A stretch of DNA of 64,000 nt from Caulobacter segnis (GCF_029543125.1 NZ_JARQWW010000001.1:372001-436000), one strand, 5' to 3'; counted from the first letter of the stretch, positions 54,519 through 63,314 are shown. Made by a program: numbers and translations. Notes: generated from the letters alone by a model not told the origin.

Positions 54519-56062
54519 GACTTAGTCGGCTCGACGCCGAAGCGGCGCAGGACGTTGCGGGTGATGACCTTCACGAAGGGATCGTCGGCGGCCAGACCGT
54601 GGGCCCATTCGGTGGTGCCGCTGTTGAAGACTTCGCCCGCGCCCCGCCTGAAGCTGGCCAGGGCGGCGTGGCCGCGCAGCACCTTGGCCTGGGCCTCGGG
54701 GCTGTCGTCGTCGAAGGCGATCTTGGCGATGACGTCGAGCTTCTCGGGCGGGATGATCGGCATATAGCCGCGCCCCGCCTCCTCGCCGAAGGCGCAGGGC
54801 GCAAGACCGATGATCTGCAGGTCCTTCGGCACCCCCAGTAGGGGGGTGGCGCGCGGCAGGCCGTCGTCCGCGAACTGGAAGCGGCAGCCGTCGCTCTCGT
54901 AACCGATCAGCGGCAGGTCGCCGCCGATGACGTCCCCATAGAAGAGGTCGGATCCCTCCAGCGCCCAATGGCGGTCGTCATAGACGGTGAAGCCGCCCTG
55001 CCCGCGCGCCACGCAAAGACCCAGGCGATGGTATCCGGCGAAGATGAAGCTCAGGCCCGTCAGTTGGGCCTCGGGCCGCTCGAAGGCGGGGTGCGACCAA
55101 AGATGGGTGGCGGCCTGAGGGTCAGCGCGATCGGCCTCGTCCTCGAACCCGCGCCACTTCTTGCAGACATAGGTCTTGCCGTCGTCGTCCCACCGCACCT
55201 TCCAAAAGCAGGTGTTGCCCGACAAGATCGCCAGGCCGCCGCCAGCGTCAACGAACCGCTCGACCTGATCGCGCTCCTTGCCCGACCAGTACTCGCTGTG
55301 GCCGACGAAGAGCGCGCAGGCGTAGCCTTCGAGCACATCATCTTCGACGTCGAGATCATAGTCGGTGTGATAGTCGAGGGCGTAGCCTTCGGCCTCGGCC
55401 CAGGCGGCGAAGGCGTGCTCCCATTTGTGCAGGAAGCCGGCCGAGCCGTCGTAGGGCGAGGCGCGGTTGGCCACCATCCAGGCCATGTCCGAGGCGAAGG
55501 GCGGCTCCTCGAAGCCGCGCTTCCTCATATTGACCAGACGCGGCGCGCCTTCCGGAGCGCCGACGATGAGCGGCGAGAAGGGACGCTGCGCCGACAGCAC
55601 CCCGATCGCGCCTTCCATCGCCTCGGGGAAGGGCTTCTTGCCGGTCATCAGGCTGGTGACGTCGCAATAGGCGTTGGCCCCGCCCCACCAGTTATAGGCG
55701 TGATAGGTGTTGGTCGCCAGGATCAGGGCGGCGCGGGCGCGGCGCCCGCCGCGCGGCGGGCGCACGCAAACAAAGTGACGAGCGACCTCTCCCTCGCCGT
55801 CGGTGAGCACAAGATCGTAGTAGCCGCTCGTCCACTCGTCCCCGACCACGAAGCTGGTCGTGGCGCTCCAGCCGCACCCCTTGGCGTCGACATCGGCGGG
55901 GACGGGCTGCGGGCGACAATCGATCCCCTCCAGAACCAGCACCTCTTCGCGCTCGGCTCCGACCCGGACGGCCTGAAGGCGGCAGGGACCTTCGGCGCTG
56001 ATGAAGAGGACGACGACCTCCCCCGGACGAGCGCTCAGACGATCGGAATAGAATGCAGGCAT
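54515..56062 (-). CDS. N,N-dimethylformamidase large-subunit-like hydrolase
   Basis: This 515-residue protein matches the C-terminal catalytic part of the dimethylformamidase beta subunit but lacks the N-terminal lectin-like domain of the roughly 760-residue family type. It has ATNTYHAYNWWGGANAYCD (117-134) and GHSEYWSGKERDQVERF (254-270) followed by AILSGNTCFW. In the known enzyme a mononuclear iron is held by two tyrosines and a glutamate; E257 and tyrosines in 120-132 are candidates. No small-subunit gene is present. It probably splits an amide other than dimethylformamide. GGAG at 5 bases fixes the ATG. It heads the operon with the permease and aldehyde dehydrogenase. Confidence 0.85.
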   Translation of the reverse strand: MPAFYSDRLSARPGEVVVLFISAEGPCRLQAVRVGAEREEVLVLEGIDCRPQPVPADVDAKGCGWSATTSFVVGDEWTSGYYDLVLTDGEGEVARHFVCVRPPRGGRRARAALILATNTYHAYNWWGGANAYCDVTSLMTGKKPFPEAMEGAIGVLSAQRPFSPLIVGAPEGAPRLVNMRKRGFEEPPFASDMAWMVANRASPYDGSAGFLHKWEHAFAAWAEAEGYALDYHTDYDLDVEDDVLEGYACALFVGHSEYWSGKERDQVERFVDAGGGLAILSGNTCFWKVRWDDDGKTYVCKKWRGFEDEADRADPQAATHLWSHPAFERPEAQLTGLSFIFAGYHRLGLCVARGQGGFTVYDDRHWALEGSDLFYGDVIGGDLPLIGYESDGCRFQFADDGLPRATPLLGVPKDLQIIGLAPCAFGEEAGRGYMPIIPPEKLDVIAKIAFDDDSPEAQAKVLRGHAALASFRRGAGEVFNSGTTEWAHGLAADDPFVKVITRNVLRRFGVEPTKS

Positions 56063-56084
56063 GCGTCTCCCCTCACCACCCCGC

Positions 56085-56106
56085 TACGGTAGTTTGAATT
56101 ATCGTA
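56085..56106. promoter_or_regulatory. Island operator A
   Basis: A 22-bp near-palindrome begins TACGGTAGTTTG and ends TTATCGTA; the arms differ only by purine-purine or pyrimidine-pyrimidine changes. It lies 22 bases upstream of the dimethylformamidase-like gene. Its GGTAGT half-site recurs in operators B and C. Confidence 0.55.
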
Positions 56107-56232
56107 TGAGCAAGCCCGCCCCCACCGCTACCCCAAATCCGCCGACGTCAGTCTGCGAATTGGGCGCCGCCGCTCCGTTGACGCGCAAAAAGCGACAAAA
56201 GACGCCCCTTGCAAACATAGTCTTCGATATTG

Positions 56233-56252
56233 AATAGTCGCGACTATCATAA
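56233..56252. promoter_or_regulatory. Island operator B
   Basis: This site contains the perfect 14-bp palindrome ATAGTCGCGACTAT (56234-56247). Its reverse complement reads TTATGATAGTCGCGACTATT, agreeing with operator C at 14 of 20 aligned positions. It stands 54 bases before the TonB receptor start. Confidence 0.65.
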
Positions 56253-56306
56253 ACTGAGCCACGCGCATCACGGCGCGAAAGTGCTCAGCCGTAGGGGGAG
56301 TGACTG

Positions 56307-58556
56307 ATGAAAGCGTTTTGGTTCGCCACCGCAGCCGCCGTTTCGATCGCCGGAGCCGCCGCCGCACAGACAGAGCCGTCGACCGCCGGCTTCGCCATCG
56401 AAGAGATCGTCGTCACCGCTCAGAAGCGATCGGAAAACCTTCAGGACGTGCCGGTCTCGGTGACCGCCATCACCTCCCAAGCGCTTCAGAACCAGGGCGT
56501 GACCAATGTCATGGGCCTCAACAACGTCGCCCCGGGCCTGCGGGTCAGCGCCGGCGACGCGGCGGCCAATCCGAAGATCTTCATCCGCGGCGTGGGCCTG
56601 TCGGATTTCAATCCCAACGCCTCCAGCGGCGTCGGCGTCTATGTGGACGGCGTCTTCGTCGGCTCGCCGCTGGCTCAGATGGCGGGCTTCTACGATCTGG
56701 GCCAGGTGGAGGTGCTGCGCGGCCCGCAAGGCACGCTCTACGGCCGCAACACCAACGGCGGCGCGATCAACGTGACCACCAGGCGCCCGACCTTCACCTG
56801 GACGGGCGATGCACGCGCCGAATACGCCACCTATGAAGCGGTCAATCTGCAGGGCGGCGTCGGCGGCCCCCTGGTCGAGGACAAGCTGGCCTTCCGTCTG
56901 GCGGGCCAGATGGTCGAGGACAACGGATACACCTTCAACCGGGTCACCGGAGACGACGTCAACGCCACCAAGTACTGGGCCGGCCGACTGTCGCTGCTGT
57001 TCACCCCCACCGAAGACATCGAGGTGCTGGGCAAGTTCGAGCGCTTCTCCAACCGCGGCGACGCGACCGCGCCCCAGCACCGCGCCCTGTTCCCTTCAAG
57101 CGCGGCGGTGACCGGACCCAACGGCCTGTGCATGCCCGGCGCCTATGCCAGCGGCGCCTGCACCGACCTGATGGGCTATGCGGACACCGACAAAGACATC
57201 CGCGCCGGCGACTACAACCAGGAGGGCAAGGACCGGGTCGACACCTGGAACGCCTCGACCCAGATCGACTGGGACCTGGGCTCGGTGGCGCTGGTCTCCG
57301 TCACCGCGTTTCAGCACGCCAACCGCAACGCGCTGGAGAACACCGACTCCAGCCCGGCGCAGATGATCGAGATCAACTACCGCGCCCGCGCCAAGGCCTT
57401 CACCCAGGAGCTGCGTCTGCAGTCCGACGATCCGTCGGCGGCGCTGAAATGGGTGCTCGGCGGCTTCTACATGGACGAGACGATCCGCGACAACAGCATC
57501 CAGGATGTCCTGCGCGACTATCGCCCGTTCTTCCAGTCGCCGGAGAACCCGCTGGGGATCAGCCCCGACGACAGCGTCGCGATCTTCGGCTACCCCTATA
57601 CGCAGAAGACCAAGAGCTACGCGCTCTTCGGCCAGGCCGACTACAGCCTCACCGAGCGCCTGACGGTGACCGCCGGCCTGCGCTATTCGGCCGATGACAA
57701 GAGGTTCGACTATCGCAGCGAAATCGAGAACGGCTTGGCGACGATCCTGACGTCGAAGCAGGACAAGACCTTCTCGGCCTGGTCGGGCCGGCTGGGCGCC
57801 CGCTACGCGCTCACCGACGATGTCAATGTCTACGCGACGTACAACCGCGGCTTCAAAAGCGGCGGCTTCTTCGGCGGCCTGGCGACCACGCCCACGGAGC
57901 TGGAGCCCTATGACAACGAAAAGCTCGACGCCTTCGAGATCGGCCTCAAGGGCGAGTTCTTCGATCGCCGCCTGCGCTTCAACGCCTCGGGCTTCTACTA
58001 CGATTACCAGGACCAGCAGGTCTTCGCCCAGGCGCTGCGCAACGGCCTGACGGTGCTGGTTCTGGACAACGCCGCCAGCTCGAAAGTTTGGGGCGCCGAG
58101 TTCGAACTGACGGCCCGGCCGACGGCCAACCTGCAACTCGACGCGGGCCTGTCCCTGCTCGACGCCGAATACGGCGACTTCATCTCCGAGGGCCAGGACT
58201 ACACCGGCAACCGTCTGCCGCAGGCGCCCAAGGCGACCTTGAACCTGGCCGCCAACCACATCCTGCCCCTGGGTTCGGCCGGCGAAATCGTCACCCACTT
58301 GGACGCCACCTATTCGTCGAAGATCTACTTCGACAACTCCAACGCCGAACGCCTGTCCCAGGACGGCGTCTGGGTGGCCGGGGCCCAGGTCAGCTGGCGC
58401 GCGCCGAGCGGCGGCCTGGAGGCCGGCGTCTTCGCCCGCAACCTGTTCGACGAGAACTGGTTCGTCTCGATCTCAAACATCGACAGCCTGGGCGTCGATC
58501 TTCTGACCTACAACCGCCCGCGCAGCCTTGGCGTTTTCCTGCGCTATAGCTACTGA
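56307..58556 (+). CDS. TonB-dependent receptor of the catabolic island
   Basis: This 749-residue receptor has a signal peptide (1-20, IAGAAAAQ), a TonB box (IEEIVVTAQKRSENLQDVPV), a plug domain (YDLGQVEVLRGPQGTLYGRN, NGGAINVTTRRP) and a barrel ending in LRYSY. The VTAQKR-type box and size place it in the large subfamily found beside degradation genes for lignin-like, terpene or sugar compounds in Caulobacterales and Sphingomonads. GGGGGAG at 6 bases fixes the start. It is divergent from the dimethylformamidase-like operon and precedes the TetR gene, so it likely imports the island's substrate. Confidence 0.94.
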   Translation: MKAFWFATAAAVSIAGAAAAQTEPSTAGFAIEEIVVTAQKRSENLQDVPVSVTAITSQALQNQGVTNVMGLNNVAPGLRVSAGDAAANPKIFIRGVGLSDFNPNASSGVGVYVDGVFVGSPLAQMAGFYDLGQVEVLRGPQGTLYGRNTNGGAINVTTRRPTFTWTGDARAEYATYEAVNLQGGVGGPLVEDKLAFRLAGQMVEDNGYTFNRVTGDDVNATKYWAGRLSLLFTPTEDIEVLGKFERFSNRGDATAPQHRALFPSSAAVTGPNGLCMPGAYASGACTDLMGYADTDKDIRAGDYNQEGKDRVDTWNASTQIDWDLGSVALVSVTAFQHANRNALENTDSSPAQMIEINYRARAKAFTQELRLQSDDPSAALKWVLGGFYMDETIRDNSIQDVLRDYRPFFQSPENPLGISPDDSVAIFGYPYTQKTKSYALFGQADYSLTERLTVTAGLRYSADDKRFDYRSEIENGLATILTSKQDKTFSAWSGRLGARYALTDDVNVYATYNRGFKSGGFFGGLATTPTELEPYDNEKLDAFEIGLKGEFFDRRLRFNASGFYYDYQDQQVFAQALRNGLTVLVLDNAASSKVWGAEFELTARPTANLQLDAGLSLLDAEYGDFISEGQDYTGNRLPQAPKATLNLAANHILPLGSAGEIVTHLDATYSSKIYFDNSNAERLSQDGVWVAGAQVSWRAPSGGLEAGVFARNLFDENWFVSISNIDSLGVDLLTYNRPRSLGVFLRYSY

Positions 58557-58617
58557 CGAACTGAACGGCGGGGCCTGGCGCCCCGCCGACACGCGCCCCG
58601 GCGCCGAGGAGACGAGC

Positions 58618-59292
58618 ATGGCCAAGCGACGGCCGGCGCAGACATCGCAAGACACGCCGCTCGATCCGAAGCTCGCCCCGACCCAAGCGCGCGCCCGCGC
58701 GACGTTCGAGACGGTCCTGGCCACCGCCGGAGCGCTCCTGGCGGAGGTGGGTTTCGAGCGGCTGTCGACCAACATGGTCTGTCAGCGCGCCGGCCTGACG
58801 CCGCCGGCTCTCTATCGGTACTTCCCCAACAAATACGCCATCCTCAGCGAGCTGGGCCGTCGGCTCATGGACGCCCAGGACGAGGCGGTCTTCGCCTGGA
58901 TCGCCGAGGGCGGACTGGAGGCGCGGACCCTGGAGGAGGCGGTGGCCAAGAACCTGGCGGTTCAGACCCGGGTCAACCAGATCACGCGCGAGGCGCCCGG
59001 CGGCGTCTGGATCCTGCGCGCCATGCGGGCTGTACCGCTGCTGCACGAGATCCGCGTCAACTCCCGCGATCGCGTGGCGCGGCACCTGGCCGTACACATG
59101 CAGTCTCTCTATCCGGGCGCGTCGGTGGAGGAGCTGATGGCCGCCACGCGGCTGTCGACCGAGCTGATGTACGCCGCCACGGAGATGGCGCTCGAAGAGC
59201 CCTCGACCGAGGAAGCGCGCATCAACGAGGAGGTCTGCCGCATGATCAGCCTCTACTACGCCCACTTCGACGCGAGGCGGTTCAAGGCCTGA
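58618..59292 (+). CDS. TetR-family transcriptional regulator
   Basis: This 224-residue protein has an N-terminal TetR helix-turn-helix (RATFETVLATAGALLAEVGF ... STNMVCQRAGLTPPALYRYF, about 25-75) and an all-helical ligand domain. GGAG about 8 bases before the ATG supports the start. Lying 62 bases after the receptor, it is probably co-transcribed and may repress via operators A-C, releasing when a pathway metabolite binds. That link is inferred; the double winged-helix protein at 50692 is a rival. Confidence 0.92.
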   Translation: MAKRRPAQTSQDTPLDPKLAPTQARARATFETVLATAGALLAEVGFERLSTNMVCQRAGLTPPALYRYFPNKYAILSELGRRLMDAQDEAVFAWIAEGGLEARTLEEAVAKNLAVQTRVNQITREAPGGVWILRAMRAVPLLHEIRVNSRDRVARHLAVHMQSLYPGASVEELMAATRLSTELMYAATEMALEEPSTEEARINEEVCRMISLYYAHFDARRFKA

Positions 59293-59334
59293 CGCCGGCT
59301 CACAGGCACGCCATGCGCCTGCCTTTTCAAGGGC

Positions 59335-59361
59335 GGCGACGGGGATGATCGATACGTCGCC
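59335..59361 (+). terminator. Terminator after the TetR gene
   Basis: GGCGACG/CGTCGCC arms with a 13-base loop, followed by CTTT, lie 43 bases past the TetR stop. Confidence 0.5.
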
Positions 59362-59717
59362 CTTTGGCGCAGCGCCGCCATGGCCCCCCTCGATCATGAG
59401 TGGCAGCGGGGCCCGGCCCATGGCTTTGCTGCGCCCTGGCGAACAAGCGCTGCCAGGATTACGCCATAACCCCAGCCGCTCGTGATGGCGCTTTCAATTG
59501 GACGTTGGCGAACTTTCGGTTGGACGCCCACAGTCTTTCAATTGGACACCACTATCCTTTCAATTGGACACCCGCATGCCAGCCCTCCGCCCGCGGTTGT
59601 CGCCGACCGGTGGTGCATGATCGTAATCCAACCCATCATGACGGCTAACTCCCCTTCAGTCACAGTTGAAGGAACGCGAGGAGAAATTGCCGCCCCCGGG
59701 GTCCGGCCGAGAAGACG
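59362..59717. other. Gene-free stretch with 22-bp iterated repeats
   Basis: No gene is supported between the TetR terminator and higA. The main content is the repeat array at 59492-59569 listed separately. A weak inverted repeat (CCTTCA/TGAAGG) lies at 59653-59672. Confidence 0.5.
59492..59569 (+). repeat. Four iterated 12-mers at 22-bp spacing
   Basis: TTTCAATTGGAC occurs at 59492, 59536 and 59558, and as TTTCGGTTGGAC at 59514. Starts are exactly 22 bases apart, and the 10-base spacers differ in sequence. Even spacing of two helical turns implies side-by-side protein binding on one face of the DNA. Candidates are a leftover end of a transposon whose transposase binds repeated sites (IS21-like), plasmid-type iterons, or a multi-site operator. 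No transposase or replication gene is nearby. Confidence 0.75.
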
Positions 59718-60029
59718 CTAGGCCACGAGAGCTTCGATCGCTCCGAGTTCCTCGCGCTTTTCAATGAGCGCCTTCGAAAGATCATGCTGCGCCTGCAGGT
59801 TCATCCAAAACTGCGCGTCCATGCGAAAGACGCGCTCCAGTCGAAGCGCTGTATCTGGCGTGACGGGCTGAGCTTCACGCGTGAGACGCTCGATGCGCGT
59901 GCGGTCCTTTAGGCCCATGGCCTTGGCCAAGGCTCCGGCGGACATCCCCAACGGCGCCATGAAGTCCTCGCGGAGGATTTCTCCCGGATGCGGCAGGGGC
60001 GAGACAAAGTCGTTGTCGAACGTGGCCAT
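59718..60029 (-). CDS. higA: HigA-like antitoxin
   Basis: This 103-residue protein has a Cro/C1-type helix-turn-helix of the HigA/VapI group: LPHPGEILREDFMAPLGMSA, ALAKAMGLKDRTRIERL and FWMNLQAQHDLSKAL. It neutralises HigB and represses the module. AGGGAG 8 bases upstream favours the ATG at 60029 over one at 60035. Here, as usual for HigBA, the antitoxin follows the toxin. Confidence 0.93.
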   Translation of the reverse strand: MATFDNDFVSPLPHPGEILREDFMAPLGMSAGALAKAMGLKDRTRIERLTREAQPVTPDTALRLERVFRMDAQFWMNLQAQHDLSKALIEKREELGAIEALVA

Positions 60030-60066
60030 CACCATTCTCCCTTCAGCGGTCGGCGTAAGCCGAGTG

Positions 60067-60348
60067 CTAGTGGTAGTCACCAAACCAAACGTCCTGGGGG
60101 CCTTCGGGACCCCACACAAAGACGATCCGAAACTGGTCGTTGACGCTCAGTGACCATTTGCCGGCCAAGTCGCCGCTAAGAGCATGCAGCCGGTTGCCCG
60201 GCGGATGCCGCAATTGTTCAACGGCCGTCACCGCATTCAACTGCGCCAGGAGGCGACGGGTCTTCTTGACGAGGTCTGAAGGAAAGCCCTTCGGAGCGCG
60301 CCCTTCAAACACCTCCTTGGCCGCATGGCTTTTCCAATTGCGTATCAT
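60067..60348 (-). CDS. higB: HigB-like RelE-fold toxin
   Basis: This 93-residue protein starts MIRNWKSHAAKEVFEGRAPK and has LQLN-type core segments. It contains LRHPPGNRLHALSGDLAGKWSLSVNDQFRIVFVW near the end, the typical HigB pattern with basic and His residues for ribosome-dependent mRNA cleavage. Length matches the family. It lies 37 bases before higA. Confidence 0.93.
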   Translation of the reverse strand: MIRNWKSHAAKEVFEGRAPKGFPSDLVKKTRRLLAQLNAVTAVEQLRHPPGNRLHALSGDLAGKWSLSVNDQFRIVFVWGPEGPQDVWFGDYH

Positions 60349-60375
60349 CTGCGCGCCCCAGGATGACGACACCAA

Positions 60376-60394
60376 TGTAGCGAGCCACGCTACA
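60376..60394. promoter_or_regulatory. HigA operator candidate
   Basis: TGTAGCG-AGCCA-CGCTACA is a perfect inverted repeat 27 bases before the higB start. Two more TAGCG half-sites follow at 60406-60415, as expected for cooperative HigA binding. Confidence 0.65.
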
Positions 60395-60488
60395 GCACGC
60401 AAGTTAGCGTAGCGCGATGCGCCACAACATCGGAGGCGACCATCAAGCCCGGGCCTTTCAAGGTCCAGGCGCGCCCGCTCGCGAAGCG

Positions 60489-61631
60489 TCAGGCTTCAAC
60501 GGGCCTGCGCCGTGTGGCGGCCACGATGGCCATGGAAAAGCCGATGGCCGCAGCGGCGAAGATCGCCACCCCCGCGATGCCCTCGCTCTCCACGAGCACG
60601 GAGGCCGCCAGCGGGCCAAAGGCGCTGCCCAGCAACTGAGCGGCGCCGAGCTGCATGGCGCCGCGCCGGCTCGGATCAAGGTCGATCAGCAGGGCGGTAT
60701 GGAAGGGCAGGCTGAACAGCCACGCAAAGCCGTAGATCGCGGCCGCCGCGATGAACACCCCGGCCGCAGGCGCCGCCCAGAGCGCGGCCAGGGACGCAAG
60801 ACCGGCCGTCATAGCCAGGATCAGGGCTGGAGCGGCGCCGAGGCGTCCGCCGGCGGCGATGGCGGCGAACCCGCCGACCACTTGGGCGGCGAGAATGGTC
60901 GCCGTCGCCAGGCCCGCCATGCCGGCGGGCATTCCGGCATGGTCCGCCAGCGGCTCCAGATAGACGAACAGCGAGACATTGAAGGCCATCTGCAGGAAGG
61001 CGGCGGCCAGACCCGCCCACGCCGCCTTCGGCAGGCCGCCGGTGGTCTTGTCCGCATGGGCCAGCGCCGTCAGGGCGTCCGGCCCGCGCCAGACGATGGC
61101 CGCGGTCAGGATCGACAGGAAGGCCAGACTGGCGAAACCGCCAGCCGCACCGGCGAGCGCCATGGCGGTGAGCGGCAGGATGGCCGCCACCGCGAGTTGG
61201 GCGAGGGTCTGGACGGTGACGAAGGCGCCCGCCAGCCGTTCAGGCCGCCGGGAGCGGGCGATCATCGCCACGCAGGACCACAGCATCAGACCGGCCAGGG
61301 CTCCGGTCAAACCACGCAAAGCGATCAGGCCGCCGCCGACGGCAGGGATGCAAGCCAGATTGACCGCCGCGTGGGCGATGGCCGCCAGACTGAGCACGAG
61401 ACGCATCCGGCGGGTCGGCAGGAACGCCGCCGCCAGGCCGCAGGCCACGCCGATGGCCAGCAGCTCCACCATGGCGGCCACACCGATCTGGGAGAGGGTC
61501 AGACGCCCCTCGTGCTCGAGCGCACCCAGAACGACCGGCTGAAGCCCGGCGATGAGGATCGCCACAACCCCCACCGTGAAGAGAATGAGGCTGGGCGGCG
61601 AGCCCGCCTCGGCTTCGCCGCTCGTGGTCAT
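60489..61631 (-). CDS. MFS permease of the aldolase-kinase operon
   Basis: This 380-residue protein has about 12 membrane helices with short loops (LFTVGVVAILIAGLQPVVLG; MLWSCVAMIARSRRPERLAG; YGFAWLFSLPFHTALLIDLD). Family-specific motifs are weak, so it is placed only in the major facilitator superfamily. The ATG overlaps the aldolase stop (ATGA), which excludes a longer upstream start. It likely imports the compound processed by the kinase and aldolase. Confidence 0.82.
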   Translation of the reverse strand: MTTSGEAEAGSPPSLILFTVGVVAILIAGLQPVVLGALEHEGRLTLSQIGVAAMVELLAIGVACGLAAAFLPTRRMRLVLSLAAIAHAAVNLACIPAVGGGLIALRGLTGALAGLMLWSCVAMIARSRRPERLAGAFVTVQTLAQLAVAAILPLTAMALAGAAGGFASLAFLSILTAAIVWRGPDALTALAHADKTTGGLPKAAWAGLAAAFLQMAFNVSLFVYLEPLADHAGMPAGMAGLATATILAAQVVGGFAAIAAGGRLGAAPALILAMTAGLASLAALWAAPAAGVFIAAAAIYGFAWLFSLPFHTALLIDLDPSRRGAMQLGAAQLLGSAFGPLAASVLVESEGIAGVAIFAAAAIGFSMAIVAATRRRPVEA

Positions 61632-62293
61632 GAGGTCTTCCCGGCTTGAGGCTTTTGTCCGTATCGCGCGAAGGCCCGGGCGATCTGGCCCATCTGGGCG
61701 TCGTCGAGCAGCTTGGGGCCCCCGATGGCCAGGCAGCCCCAATAGACCGCCGCCTGCTCCTCGATCTCCTCGGCCACCAGCAGGGCCAGATCGAGGTCCG
61801 GGCCCAGGGCGATCTGACCGTGATTGGCCATCAGGGCGGCGCGCCGTCCGGCGAGGGCCTCGACCACGCCCTTTGCCAGCTCCTCGGATCCGAAGGTGGC
61901 GTAGGGCGCCACCGGCACGCGCGGGCCGCCGCTGACGGCGACCATGTAGTGAAGGGGCGGGATTTCATGCCCGGCGCAGGCCAGGATGGTGGCGTGGCGC
62001 GAATGGCAGTGAACCACGGCGCCGGCGTCGGGCCGCAGCTCGAGGATGGAATGGTGCATCCGCCACTCGCTGGACGGCCTGGCCTGCCCTTCGGGGATGT
62101 TCCCCCCCGCATCGATGAAGACCATCTGCTCGGGGACCAACCGGTGAGGCGGCACGCCGCTGGGCGTGACCAGCACGCCTTCGCCCAGACGGGCGCTGAT
62201 GTTGCCCGAGGTGCCGCGATTGAGGCCGCGGGCGTCCATGGCGAGCATCACCTCGACCATCTTCTCGCGCAGGGCCGCTTCAGTGGCGTCCAT
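61628..62293 (-). CDS. Class II aldolase/adducin family protein
   Basis: This 221-residue enzyme resembles L-fuculose-phosphate aldolase: GLNRGTSGNISARLGEG, VTPSGVPPHRL, the Glu in PSSEWRMHHSI, the zinc ligands in VHCHSRHATILA and LMANHGQIALG. It would cleave or epimerise a phosphorylated keto-sugar, or decarboxylate a related acid. It lies 4 bases after the kinase stop, so kinase then aldolase fits a phosphorylate-and-split pathway. Confidence 0.9.
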   Translation of the reverse strand: MDATEAALREKMVEVMLAMDARGLNRGTSGNISARLGEGVLVTPSGVPPHRLVPEQMVFIDAGGNIPEGQARPSSEWRMHHSILELRPDAGAVVHCHSRHATILACAGHEIPPLHYMVAVSGGPRVPVAPYATFGSEELAKGVVEALAGRRAALMANHGQIALGPDLDLALLVAEEIEEQAAVYWGCLAIGGPKLLDDAQMGQIARAFARYGQKPQAGKTS

Positions 62294-62297
62294 CAGG

Positions 62298-63236
62298 TCA
62301 GTCCTTCAAGGGCAGGTCATGCATGGCGCGCACGACCGTATCGAAGTCGCGCAAGGCTCCGAAGACCCCAAGGCCCTGGGCGACCAGGGCGGCGGCGGCC
62401 ACGGCGAAGCGCGCGGCGTCCAGGGGCGTCATCGCCTCGGCCAGCCCCCGGATGAAGGCCGCGCAGAAGGCGTCGCCGCAGCTGGTGGTGTCCACGGGCC
62501 GGATGTCGTGAGCGGAAATTCGGGTCGACACGCCGTCCAGATGGGCCACGACCCCGCGCGGCCCGTCCTTGATGAAGACGCCGCGCGGCCCGAGGCGAGA
62601 CAACGCTTCGGCGGCGGCGGCGAGATCGTCCTGCCCGGTCAGGAAGCGGGCTTCCTCCGCGCTGGGCAGCAGGAAGTCCACATAGGGCGCCAGCTGCTCC
62701 AGCTCCTGCAGCGCGGTGGGCTGCGGCGAGATCAGATCGAGGGTGACAAGGGCGCCACCCGCCTTGGCCGCCTTGAGCAGGCGCGCGCCTTCCCCGCCGT
62801 CAAGCTTGGGGCCGCCGATGCCGCCATAGTGGACGAACCGGCTCTCGCCGGCAGCCTTGAGCGCCGCATCGTCGACTTCTGCGAAGAGGCCCGCGCCCAG
62901 GGCGTGGAAGTTGGGGCGACGGCCCTGGCTGTCCACCGCCAGCACCGTGGTCGAGGTCGGAAAGCCGGGCAGGACCGCCAGATGATCGAGGGAGACATTC
63001 CCCTCACGCAGGCCCATCTGCACGCAGCGGCCGGTGAAATCATCGCCCACCGCGCCGAGCAGCGAGACCTCAAGCCCAAGGCGCGCAGCGATCAAGGCCG
63101 CCCCGGCCGCGGTGCCGGCCGGATTGACCGCGATGCCCTCGACGAGAACCGTCCCTTCCTTCTCAGGCAGGGCGTCTATGGCGCGCGCCGTCACGTCCAG
63201 CGTCGTCAGTCCCACGCACATCAGACTCTTGGTCAT
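62298..63236 (-). CDS. PfkB-family carbohydrate kinase
   Basis: This 312-residue ribokinase-like enzyme has an N-terminal VGLTTLDVTARAIDALP, the substrate-site GTAAGAALIAARLG and the anion-hole/catalytic motif DTTSCGDAFCAAFIRG, in which the usual GAGD is CGD with the base Asp kept. GGAGG about 7 bases upstream fixes the ATG at 63236. It should phosphorylate a sugar or sugar-like substrate for the aldolase. It is divergent from the aminotransferase, with an island operator between them. Confidence 0.9.
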   Translation of the reverse strand: MTKSLMCVGLTTLDVTARAIDALPEKEGTVLVEGIAVNPAGTAAGAALIAARLGLEVSLLGAVGDDFTGRCVQMGLREGNVSLDHLAVLPGFPTSTTVLAVDSQGRRPNFHALGAGLFAEVDDAALKAAGESRFVHYGGIGGPKLDGGEGARLLKAAKAGGALVTLDLISPQPTALQELEQLAPYVDFLLPSAEEARFLTGQDDLAAAAEALSRLGPRGVFIKDGPRGVVAHLDGVSTRISAHDIRPVDTTSCGDAFCAAFIRGLAEAMTPLDAARFAVAAAALVAQGLGVFGALRDFDTVVRAMHDLPLKD

Positions 63237-63278
63237 GCCATCTCCTCCCGCACGGCTTGATTCATAGCGCGACCGGTC

Positions 63279-63298
63279 TATGGTAGTCAAAGCTACTT
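63279..63298. promoter_or_regulatory. Island operator C
   Basis: TATGGTAGTCAAAGCTACTT shares TATGRTAGTC and CTAY with the reverse complement of operator B and the GGTAGT half-site of operator A. It has GTAG-6-CTAC symmetry. It lies between the divergent kinase and aminotransferase genes. Confidence 0.55.
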
Positions 63299-63314
63299 TT
63301 CAGGAGATGCGGAC

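Noticed and set aside
59400..59648. A frame covering the 22-bp repeats
   Set aside because: The repeats shift frame every 22 bases, so they do not encode a repeated peptide; no ribosome site.
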